Origin: Streptomyces coeruleorubidus
GTDB taxonomy: Bacteria; Actinomycetota; Actinomycetes; Streptomycetales; Streptomycetaceae
Length of the DNA stretch: 64,000 nucleotides
NCBI RefSeq assembly: GCF_008705135.1
Contig: NZ_CP023694.1
Coordinates: forward strand, 620,001 to 684,000
Reading direction: 5' to 3'
Shown: positions 52,247 through 59,064 of the stretch, piece by piece
How the letters are laid out: each line of letters starts with the position of its first letter
Numbering within the stretch: position 1 is the first letter of the stretch
Notes under the pieces: model-generated
What the model was told of the DNA's origin: nothing
The model's database searches: none
What the model saw: the letters and a program-made list of their open reading frames with translations, nothing else
Program-made: the position numbers and the translations under genes

Positions 52247-53220
52247 CGCAGGGCGGCCGTGGCCTCGTCGAGGACGATGCCCAGCGAGCGGGTGCCTCGC
52301 CCCTTGGCCCACACCTCGGAGTTCACCTCGTGGACGTCCCCGTTCTTGACGGCCGGGATCTTCTCCCACAGCGGGTTCTTCGCCAGCTTCTCCGACAGCT
52401 TTCCGTCGGCCTCGCCGAAGGCGATCGTCTCCACGAACAGCACGTCCACGTCGCGGGCGAGGATCTCTTCGAGGCTGTAACTCCCCTCGACGCCACGGGA
52501 CTTCCAGGGGTAGTCGGCGATCTTCGGGAACAGCCCGGCGGCCACGTCCGTCCCCGGGGTGGCGACACCGAAGTTCTCGTCGCTGCCGTAGATGACGAGC
52601 GCGGTCTTGTCGCTCTTGTTCTTCTCGGCCTCGGCGAGCTTGGTGCGGAAGGTCTTCTCGGCCTTCTCGCCCTGTGCGGCGCGTCCGGTGAGGGCGGCGA
52701 CATTGCGCAGGTACCCCACGCTGTCCTGCCACGTCTCGGGCTGCATGGGCCAGAACGTGGTGGCGTCCTTCAGGGCCGGGGCGAGCTTGCCGTGCGTGTC
52801 CTCCAGACCGATCACGAGATCGGGCTTGTGGGAGAGGATCGCCTCCACCTCGGGAGCGATGAAACCGCCGGGGATGATGTCGACCTTCTTCGCCTTCTCC
52901 TCACCCAGGAAGTCCGGATGGGCGAGGAGGGCACTGTTCGTGGCCGTGGGGACGATGCCCAGCTCGGTCAGGATGTCGTCGCAGAGCGCGAACAGGCAGA
53001 CGATCCGCTGCGGTTCCTTCTTCAGGGAGACCTTGAAGCCGTTCGCGTCGGTCAATTCCCTTGTCGACTTGATGGGTTCCACGGTGACGTCGGTCTTCGT
53101 ACCGGCCGCGGCGGCATCGTCGCCCGCGGGTTCGGTGGACGCTCCGCATCCGACCAGCACGGACCCCACTACGGCTGCGGTGATCCAACTGCGGACGGAT
53201 TTCGACGGTGAGCGCAGCAT
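52243..53220 (-). CDS. Siderophore-type substrate-binding lipoprotein
   Basis: The 325-aa protein has a lipoprotein signal with lipobox LVGC (Cys25). Its FepB/BtuF-like domain includes EPQRIVCLFALCDDILTELG (about 67-86), the LSHKPDLVIG strand, and LFVETIAFGEADGKLSEKLA. It has a single long connecting helix region as in cluster III binding proteins. It captures a metal-chelate outside the membrane for the two FecCD permeases. It is first in the uptake operon. The promoter shares the 92-base divergent region with the AztD-like gene and a Zur-like box, so zinc rather than iron limitation is the probable signal. Confidence 0.9.
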   Translation of the reverse strand: MLRSPSKSVRSWITAAVVGSVLVGCGASTEPAGDDAAAAGTKTDVTVEPIKSTRELTDANGFKVSLKKEPQRIVCLFALCDDILTELGIVPTATNSALLAHPDFLGEEKAKKVDIIPGGFIAPEVEAILSHKPDLVIGLEDTHGKLAPALKDATTFWPMQPETWQDSVGYLRNVAALTGRAAQGEKAEKTFRTKLAEAEKNKSDKTALVIYGSDENFGVATPGTDVAAGLFPKIADYPWKSRGVEGSYSLEEILARDVDVLFVETIAFGEADGKLSEKLAKNPLWEKIPAVKNGDVHEVNSEVWAKGRGTRSLGIVLDEATAALR

Positions 53221-53266
53221 CGATGCCCTCGCTTCTTCTCATGGCTCCGGAACGCGTCGACAATAC

Positions 53267-53283
53267 ATGATAATCGTTTTCAT
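53267..53283. promoter_or_regulatory. Zur-like box between uptake operon and AztD-like gene
   Basis: ATGATAATCGTTTTCAT (53267-53283) is a good 7-1-7 Zur-type dyad with arms ATGA.AA and TT.TCAT. It lies 46 bases before the minus-strand lipoprotein start and 29 before the plus-strand AztD-like start. It can control both. It does not resemble the DmdR/IdeR iron box. Confidence 0.72.
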
Positions 53284-53312
53284 CAGACCCCTTTTCTCGC
53301 TGGAGGCTCTCG

Positions 53313-54509
53313 ATGCACGACGGCCCGCTGCTGCTCGTCTCCGACCATGTCGGGGGATCCGTCCACGTACTGACCGTGCCGGACGGCGTCGAGGTGCACC
53401 GCCTCACCGGCCGTCACCTTTCCGAGCACGCCGGCTTTCTGGCACTGCCGAGGGGGCGGGCGGCGTGCGTCGACGACCGCAGGGGCGAGCTGCTGGTCCT
53501 CGACCCCTTCGGCCGTGAGCTGGTTGAGGCCGCTGTTCCGGTCGCCGTGCCGGCCGAGCACCTCGCCTGTGACCCTTCCGGCCGGTGGGCGGCCGTCACG
53601 ACAGGCCTGGGCAAGAACAGCGAACCGTGGTCGGATGTGCTCACGGTCGTCGACCTGGCCACGGGAGACGCGGCCCGGGTGCGGACGCGCGCGGGCGAGC
53701 CGGGGGTGACGGTACTGGGCGGCGGCGCCCCCTTGGCCGTCCTGCGGCACCGGGAACCCGGCGCGCTGGCCGTTCACCGGTTCGCCGACCTGCTCGACGC
53801 ACCGCCCGGCTGCCCACCGGTCACGCCCCACACCCACCTCCCTCTGCCGGACGACGGGCACGGCGATGCCCAAGATCCGTACAGCGGTCGCGTGTTCGCG
53901 GCCACGGGCGAGGGGGTGCGCCGGGCGCGCCGCGAGGGCGACGCCCTCGTTCCGGAGCCGGCGATCCCGTGGGGTTCACCCGCCCGGGGCTGGTACCTGC
54001 GTCTCGACCCGCGACGACGGACCCTGTGGTCGACCCTGCGGGGCGGCCCCGCGGACCCACTGCGATGGCCGGAGTGGACGAATCAAGCATGGCGCCACGA
54101 CCTGCAAACAGACCGCACGACCGTGACGGAACTCGGTCCAGGACTGGTCTTCCGGCTGGCCCTGGCCAAGGACCACACCGCGTTCACCCGCATCCACCCC
54201 GACGGCGACGAACTGATCCTGCTGGACGCCGACGCAGCCGTACACCGCACCCCCCTCCCCCCAATGGACGGCGCCCCCCGCCGCGGCGGCACCCCCTGGG
54301 AGGGCGTCCAGCGCCGCGCGGTGGCCGCCTCACCCGGCACGGACTGGGTCGCCGTGACCCGTGGTGGCCACGGCGAGGTTCACGTCTTCTACGCCCGAAC
54401 GGCCTGCGAAGCAGCCCACTTGAAGCTGAGTACCCCCTTGCACCACGGCGGCCACGCCATGCTGCGCACGCGGCACGACGGCGCCCAGGGGGATCCCGTG
54501 GGCCGGTGA
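53313..54509 (+). CDS. AztD-like beta-propeller (putative zinc metallochaperone)
   Basis: The 398-aa protein is a repeat beta-propeller: LLLVSDHVGGSVHVLTVPDG, ACVDDRRGELLVLDPFGREL, VLTVVDLATGDAARVR, VTRGGHGEVHVFYAR. His/Asp-rich loops such as PDDGHGDAQDP and PHTHLPLPDD could bind zinc. This matches the AztD group, which hands zinc to AztC-type binding proteins. Unlike typical AztD it has no obvious signal peptide, so it may act inside the cell. Its start follows GGAGG. It shares a Zur-like box with the divergent uptake operon. Assignment to AztD is moderate. Confidence 0.6.
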   Translation: MHDGPLLLVSDHVGGSVHVLTVPDGVEVHRLTGRHLSEHAGFLALPRGRAACVDDRRGELLVLDPFGRELVEAAVPVAVPAEHLACDPSGRWAAVTTGLGKNSEPWSDVLTVVDLATGDAARVRTRAGEPGVTVLGGGAPLAVLRHREPGALAVHRFADLLDAPPGCPPVTPHTHLPLPDDGHGDAQDPYSGRVFAATGEGVRRARREGDALVPEPAIPWGSPARGWYLRLDPRRRTLWSTLRGGPADPLRWPEWTNQAWRHDLQTDRTTVTELGPGLVFRLALAKDHTAFTRIHPDGDELILLDADAAVHRTPLPPMDGAPRRGGTPWEGVQRRAVAASPGTDWVAVTRGGHGEVHVFYARTACEAAHLKLSTPLHHGGHAMLRTRHDGAQGDPVGR

Positions 54510-54600
54510 CAATCCATCACCGACAGGCGGGGTGGGGCGGTCGGTGCTTGTCGCGGTCTCACCGTCCGAGGGTGTTCACCGGGGAGCCGCAGCAAGTAGC

Positions 54601-54625
54601 TTGTCGATAACGACAACCGTTTCGC
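54601..54625 (+). promoter_or_regulatory. Dyad and weak Zur-like sequence before methyltransferase gene
   Basis: TTGTCGATAACGACAA (54601-54616) is a perfect 6-4-6 dyad. Overlapping it, CGACAACCGTTTCGC (54611-54625) is a degenerate 7-1-7 match to the Zur form. Either could regulate the methyltransferase and 2Fe-2S genes. Evidence is symmetry and position only. Confidence 0.35.
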
Positions 54626-54642
54626 TGTGCATGGGAGTTGAC

Positions 54643-55449
54643 GTGACCGCACAACAGGCCACCATCGGCGAGGTGTTCAGCGCCGGGGCCGAGGAGTTCC
54701 ACCGCTGGTCGCCGCTGCTGTGGGACCAGGTCGGGCAGGCCACGGTGGAGGTGTCGGCTCCGGGCCATGGCGAGCGGGTACTCGACGCCTGCTGTGGTGC
54801 CGGAGCGTCTGCACTGCCTGCAGCCCGTGCGGTCGACCGTGACGGGCTGGTCGACGCGGTGGACGTCGCCGGGGCCCTCGTAGCGCTCGGCGAGTGGCGC
54901 GCAGGGCAGGAGGGCCTGGCGAACCTGCGTTTCCACGAGCACGACGTGACGGCATGGGTGGCGCCGGACGGCGGCTACGACCTGGTGCAGTGCGCGCTGG
55001 GCGTGTTCTTCTTCCCCGACATGGACCGTGACACCGCCAGGCTTGCAGGGCTCCTGCGGCCGGGTGGCCGGCTCGCGGTGACCGTATGGGAGAAGGGGGC
55101 GCTCGGCGGCTGGGGGCAGGCTTTCAAGAGCGCGGTCGAGACGGAGCGCGAGTGGCCGGGGTCGTCGCAGTCGGACCAACTGGCCCGGATCGACACCGCC
55201 GACGCGCTCGCCGCCTGGCTGGAGAGCCTCGGCCTGCGCAGCCCCCGGGTCGTCCGCCGGGACCTCGCCGTGCCGCTGACCCCCGCTACCGCCTGGGACC
55301 TGGCGGTGGGCAGTGGTACACGCGCCCTGCTCGACGGGCTGGCGCCCGCCGCGGTGGAACGCGTCCGCGCCCACTTCACCGCAGCGCTGGAGGCGGCGTC
55401 GGTGACGGATCTCGATGCCCGGATCCTGACCGGGACGGCTGTGGCATGA
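54643..55449 (+). CDS. Class I SAM-dependent methyltransferase
   Basis: The 268-aa enzyme has motif I VLDACCGAGASALPAARAV (about 41-59), motif post-I VDAVDVAGALVALG and the YDLVQCALGVFFFPDM segment (about 105-120), then GLLRPGGRLAVTVWEKG, typical of Rossmann-fold methyltransferases. The target is unknown. GTG 54643 is preferred over ATG 54631, since GGGAG lies 6 bases before the GTG, inside the longer version. It overlaps the next gene by ATGA. Location in the zinc-linked island suggests modification of the RiPP or a Zur-regulated role. Confidence 0.82.
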   Translation: MTAQQATIGEVFSAGAEEFHRWSPLLWDQVGQATVEVSAPGHGERVLDACCGAGASALPAARAVDRDGLVDAVDVAGALVALGEWRAGQEGLANLRFHEHDVTAWVAPDGGYDLVQCALGVFFFPDMDRDTARLAGLLRPGGRLAVTVWEKGALGGWGQAFKSAVETEREWPGSSQSDQLARIDTADALAAWLESLGLRSPRVVRRDLAVPLTPATAWDLAVGSGTRALLDGLAPAAVERVRAHFTAALEAASVTDLDARILTGTAVA

Positions 55450-55859
55450 CCCGGGGGCCGCATCACACCGCCGCCCGGCAGGCCGCCGAGGGCTTCACGG
55501 CCGCGATCTGCCGGGCCGAGGGCGGTTGCGGCGCGGCGGACGGCCGTGTCCTCGAAGCACTGCGCGGCGCCACCCGGCGGGTGCCGTTCGGGCTGCTCGT
55601 CGCCACCGGCTGCCTGGGCCGGCATCTGCATTGTCCGCACCACGAGGGCAACCAGGTGCCGCGCGCGGGTCACCGCGTGGTGGTCCAGCCGTGCGCCCAG
55701 GACCGCACGCCGCTCGGTCCCTCTCTGGCCTTCGGCCCGCTCACTGATCCGGAGCAGGCTGACGCTCTGGCGACCTGGCTGGCGGAGGGCCTGCATCAAG
55801 GGCGCCGCCCGCCGCGCCGCCTGTTGGCCGTGCGTCCGTCGCGACGCTCGGGGCAGTAG
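55446..55859 (+). CDS. Small Cys-containing protein, thioredoxin-like 2Fe-2S type
   Basis: The 137-aa protein has ICRAEGGCGAADGRVLEALR near residue 22 and FGLLVATGCLGRHLHCPHH, giving Cys-x5-Cys and Cys-x6-Cys pairs. It resembles the ferredoxin-like protein encoded after the P1B-4 ATPase, whose pairs are Cys-rich as well. A thioredoxin-like 2Fe-2S or zinc-binding fold is likely. It is translationally coupled to the methyltransferase gene. A C-terminal basic tail (RRPPRRLLAVRPSRRSG) is odd for an electron carrier. Confidence 0.55.
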   Translation: MTRGPHHTAARQAAEGFTAAICRAEGGCGAADGRVLEALRGATRRVPFGLLVATGCLGRHLHCPHHEGNQVPRAGHRVVVQPCAQDRTPLGPSLAFGPLTDPEQADALATWLAEGLHQGRRPPRRLLAVRPSRRSGQ

Positions 55860-55948
55860 CAGCATCGGACACCCGTCGCCACAACCCCCAGGACCACGGA
55901 CTCAGTGGTCCACGCCATGGGGCATAAGGGAGCACACATGCGGAGGAG

Positions 55949-56547
55949 GTGCTGCACGGCCGCGACGTCATCGCGGCCGCCCACCTTGACGAGTCAACGC
56001 CGTCTCGGTCGCCGCCACGCTCCAGGCGCTGGCGACACCCTCCCGCCTGCTCATCCTCATTTCCCTGCGCCAGTCCGCCTGCTCGGTCACCGAACTCACG
56101 ACAACTGTCGGGATGGAGCAGTCCGCGGCCTCCCACCAGCTGCGGCTGCTGCGCGCCCTGGGCCTGGTCGCCGGGCAGCGCGACGGCCGCCGCATCGTCT
56201 ACCGCCTCTACGACGACCACGTGGCACAGCTTCTCGACCAGGCGGTCCACCACATCGAGCACCTGCGGCTCGGCGTGCGGGACTTCGTGGCCAGCGACCG
56301 CTCCGATCCACGAGAGCAACTGTGGCTCAGTGGGTCGACTTCGAGCGACACATGCGTGAATTGCCACATGCCAATGTGGCCACGCACGGCCTGCGGGGGC
56401 GGGAGCCTCAGGCAACGGAGAGCACGAGGAGCACCACAAGACCAACACCACGGCGACCACATCGACTACGCGCACGACGGCCACCTCCACAAGGCGCACG
56501 CGGGTCACGTCGACGAGTGCGCGAGTGCAGACCACACCACCCATTGA
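55949..56547 (+). pseudogene. ArsR/SmtB-type regulator, frameshifted, with His-rich zinc-binding tail
   Basis: The first 17 codons read MLHGRDVIAAAHLDES, then a one-base loss near 55997 moves the homology to another frame: NAVSVAATLQALATPSRLLI, TTVGMEQSAASHQLRLLRAL, and DDHVAQLLDQAVHHIEH. The last is the alpha5 zinc site D-x-H-x10-H-x2-H, shared with the intact regulator at 58575. In the same frame the 3' end encodes DHIDYAHDGHLHKAHAGHVD and DHTTH, a repeat known from actinobacterial His-rich zinc-binding proteins; the joining sequence looks random. It is probably a fusion of two relics. A sequencing error at the first shift cannot be excluded. Confidence 0.65.
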
Positions 56548-56646
56548 CACTCGCTAATGCATGCATGCGCCAATGACTCCTCTGACTCCTCCCCCTTCGA
56601 CAGCTCCGGCGGATAAGCCAACACGCGTCCTGGAGGTCGTGATTGA

Positions 56647-56793
56647 CCTACTGAGGCACTGGCCTCCCCCGTCCGCGTGGGGATCGTGCGCGAGTTGCCC
56701 GGAGGCGGAAAGTACGTCCACGAGCTGGTCACCGCCCTCGGGGAACACATCGCCCACATCGTGCTGGACGCCATCCGGCACACACAGGAATAG
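56647..56793 (+). pseudogene. ArsR-family fragment with internal deletion
   Basis: One frame reads EALASPVRVGIVRELPGGGK and YVHELVTALG, the first helices of an ArsR protein, and continues directly with EHIAHIVLDAIRHTQE and a stop at 56793, the usual C-terminus. The recognition helix and wing between are missing, so an in-frame deletion of roughly 40-45 residues is likely. There is an upstream stop at 56644. This protein cannot bind DNA. Confidence 0.55.
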
Positions 56794-56835
56794 TTCGGGC
56801 GCCGTCACAACACTGCGGCACCCGAACTCCTGTTA

Positions 56836-56852
56836 ATGGATCCCATTTTCAT
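56836..56852 (+). promoter_or_regulatory. Zur-like box before LCM-type methyltransferase
   Basis: ATGGATCCCATTTTCAT (56836-56852) has the same right half (ATTTTCAT) as the other two Zur-like boxes and a weaker left half. It lies 39 bases before the start codon at 56892. A smaller dyad AATGG/CCATT overlaps it. Confidence 0.55.
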
Positions 56853-56891
56853 ATAGCGTCGTCGCACACACGCAGGACTGTGGAGGCGGTC

Positions 56892-57719
56892 ATGACCGAG
56901 CGCGACGTACGCCTGGGCACGATCCAGGAAACCCTGCTGATCCCGCTCTACGGCCGGGCGGTGGAGAACCGCAAGCAGGAAGCGGTCCTTCGCGACTCCG
57001 TCGCCGAGAGGCTCGTCGCGGCGATCGACTACGACTTCGCCCGCTTCGACGGCCTGCCGATGCTGCTCGGCACCGTCCTGCGCACGAGCCTGTTCGATCG
57101 CTGGGTGGCGGACTTCCTCGCCGAACATCCCGCCGGAACTGTGGTGGAGATCGGTGCCGGCCTGAACACCCGCTATGAACGCGCCGACAACGGCCGGGCT
57201 CGCTGGTTCGACCTCGACCTGCCCGACGTGATCGAGCTGCGCCGTGACTTCTTCACCGACACCCCGCGCCGCACGATGATCGCCGCGTCGGTGACGGACG
57301 AGGCATGGGCGGACACCGTCGCCGCACACTCCGGCGGCCCCTACCTTTTCACCGCCGAAGCCGTCCTGCCCTACCTCCACGAGATGGACGTCCGGAACGT
57401 CATCGGCCTGCTCGCCGACCACTTCCCCGGCTCCCTACTGGCCCTCGACACCTCCGGCCCCGGCCACTTCGACACCCAGGACCAGCCGGACGCGCTGGGC
57501 AAGGTCGACGCCCGGATGCAGTGGAGCTGCGCCGATCCACTACAGCTCGCCGAGTGGCGACCGGGAGTCGAAGTACTGGCCTCCTGCACGTTCAGCAGCC
57601 TTCCTGCCCCGATGTACGACGAACTCCCGGCCCCTGTCCAGGAGATGCTCAGCGGCCTCGCCACCCAGCGACTTCCCCAGGTCGAGGATTACCGGCTGAA
57701 CCTGCTCCGGCTGCCCTGA
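56892..57719 (+). CDS. SAM-dependent methyltransferase of the leucine-carboxyl-methyltransferase family
   Basis: The 275-aa enzyme has the LCM/PPM pattern: early RAVENRKQEAVLRDSVAERL (residues about 22-41), VVEIGAGLNTRYERADNGRA (about 85-104) with RWFDLDLPDVIELRR, YLFTAEAVLPYLHEMDV, and a late LLALDTSGPGHFDTQDQ. Members O-methylate carboxylates or hydroxyl groups. A GGAGG site precedes ATG 56892 and a Zur-like box is just upstream. If it belongs to the RiPP pathway it could methylate the acidic C-terminus; this is an inference from shared regulation. Confidence 0.8.
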   Translation: MTERDVRLGTIQETLLIPLYGRAVENRKQEAVLRDSVAERLVAAIDYDFARFDGLPMLLGTVLRTSLFDRWVADFLAEHPAGTVVEIGAGLNTRYERADNGRARWFDLDLPDVIELRRDFFTDTPRRTMIAASVTDEAWADTVAAHSGGPYLFTAEAVLPYLHEMDVRNVIGLLADHFPGSLLALDTSGPGHFDTQDQPDALGKVDARMQWSCADPLQLAEWRPGVEVLASCTFSSLPAPMYDELPAPVQEMLSGLATQRLPQVEDYRLNLLRLP

Positions 57720-57729
57720 CAGCGCCGAC

Positions 57730-58155
57730 CGATCTCAGTCCGCATCCGACACCTCTGTGACGGGTGGTGCGGGCCAAGCGGCACGGCGCACTCCTGCATC
57801 GGTTCGGCGCCGTCGGCGAAGTGGACTGGCGCGGCACCGTCGACTCGATCAGTGTTCGAGCGATCAGAGGGAGCCCTCAATGGGACCGATCCCGACCGAT
57901 CAGGGGTACCAGCTTGGTCATAACCTCGGCCGGCGAACAGCAAGTCCGGCTTCCGGCGCGGACGCCCGACCCGGCCGAGACCGGTGGGATCGCGTCGAGC
58001 AGCGGCAGCAGATGACGTCATTGCGGTTGCCTCCGGTCAGCAGGACCGCCAGCGGGGTGCCGTGCCCGTCGGTGATTAGATGGTGCTTCGAGCCGGCCCA
58101 GCCACGGTCGACCGGCGAGAAGCCCGCGTGGATCCCCCTTTTGGGCCGTGTCTGA
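57730..58155 (-). pseudogene. IS5-family transposase remnant
   Basis: On the minus strand, frames in succession read GWAGSKHHLITDGHGTPLAV with LLTGGNRND, then GRVGRPRRKPDLLFAGRGYD. These are the DDE-domain pieces around the second Asp of IS5/IS1647-like transposases, usually one continuous frame. At least two frameshifts and a 3' degradation destroy the gene; the final Glu region (MRTEIGRR) is barely recognisable. Terminal inverted repeats were not found. It shows past insertion between the zinc-linked island and the P1B-4 ATPase genes. Confidence 0.6.
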
Positions 58156-58169
58156 TAGGGGGTTGCTTG

Positions 58170-58364
58170 TCAGGCCGTCGGTCCCGAGCAGAGCCGCCGC
58201 ACGTCCCGCACGAACGCATACGAGGCACTGACGAAGATCACAGCTCCAGCCCCGATCCAGAGAGCCGACGCCCCAGAACGGTACTCACGAACGGCAAAGG
58301 TGAGCAGCAGGGTGCTGACAAGGACGCCGAAGGCCGAGATCAGAAGGCTGACGCGGTTAGTCAC
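58170..58364 (-). CDS. Small two-helix membrane protein, 64 aa
   Basis: From GTG 58364 the frame encodes two hydrophobic segments (SLLISAFGVLVSTLLLTFAV and ALWIGAGAVIFVSASYAFV) divided by a charged turn (REYRSG), and a basic end (RDVRRLCSG). An AGG lies close to the start. No family was recognised. It is a plausible small integral membrane protein. The rest of 58365-58574 has no recognisable gene. Confidence 0.45.
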   Translation of the reverse strand: MTNRVSLLISAFGVLVSTLLLTFAVREYRSGASALWIGAGAVIFVSASYAFVRDVRRLCSGPTA

Positions 58365-58574
58365 CTGGACATCATCGACGACAATGTCGGCCTGCGGGAG
58401 TGATCCAACCGAATCGCCCTGGCTGCGGGCTCCGGCCTGCAGCGCCCTGTGACAGTTGCCGTCGGCGCCGGGGCCGTGTTCAGAACCACGGTCATACCGC
58501 CAAACGTGACCCGTCCGCTCGCCGCCGAGGCTAAGGAGACGCGCGTCTACGAAGGCTGCCCGCGCAGCGGGCCG

Positions 58575-58967
58575 TCAGGGGATCGCGACCGGCACGGGCT
58601 CTTCCTCGGGCTCGTCGGTGAGACCCAGGTGCAGGTGCTCGATGTGGTGGAGGGCCTGGTCGAGGAGTCCGGCGACGTGGTTGTCGTGCAGGGCGTAGAC
58701 GACGGAGCGGCCCCGGCGGGTGCCGGTGACCAGGCCGAGGTTGCGCAGCACGCGCAACTGGTGCGAGCAGGCGGACTGTTCCATGCCGACGGCGTCGGCG
58801 AGCTCCGTGGCCGCGCAGGGGCCTTCGCGCAGGCGGGCCAGGATCAGCAGCCGTGAGGGGGTGGCGAGGGCCTGGAGGGTCTCGGCGACCTTCGGCGCGT
58901 TCTCCGGCGTCAGCCGGGTGCGCGGGGTGGCGGAGTCGCTCGCGGGGGGTTTCTGTCCATGGCCCAT
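58575..58967 (-). CDS. ArsR/SmtB family metal-sensing repressor
   Basis: The 130-aa protein has a winged helix (ALATPSRLLILARLREGPCA; VGMEQSACSHQLRVLRNLGL; RRGRSVVYALHD). The last helix holds D95, H97, H108 and H111 (DNHVAGLLDQALHHIEH), the alpha5 zinc/cobalt site of SmtB/CzrA with His in place of the final Glu. Cys51 and Cys67 are also present. It would bind the operator at 58987-59014 and leave it when zinc or cobalt binds, opening the divergent P1B-4 ATPase gene. ATG 58967 is chosen to match the family length. Confidence 0.9.
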   Translation of the reverse strand: MGHGQKPPASDSATPRTRLTPENAPKVAETLQALATPSRLLILARLREGPCAATELADAVGMEQSACSHQLRVLRNLGLVTGTRRGRSVVYALHDNHVAGLLDQALHHIEHLHLGLTDEPEEEPVPVAIP

Positions 58968-58986
58968 GCGGCCATCGTACGGGAAT

Positions 58987-59014
58987 GAACGCATGAATAG
59001 CTGTTCAGATGTTC
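58987..59014. promoter_or_regulatory. ArsR/SmtB operator between regulator and metal ATPase
   Basis: The region is a nested dyad: GAAC (58987) and GTTC (59014 end) outside, GAA and TTC inside, centred on AGCT. The core ATGAATAGCTGTTCAG is the typical imperfect 12-2-12 element of SmtB/CzrA-type repressors. It lies 19 bases before the regulator start and 50 before the ATPase start. Confidence 0.7.
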
Positions 59015-59064
59015 CTGTACGGTGGAGATGTCGGAACCCCCGTCCCCTCGAAGGCACCCGTCTG

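Noticed and set aside
58080..58155. Functional insertion sequence
   Set aside because: The transposase is frameshifted and neither terminal inverted repeats nor a target duplication could be found.
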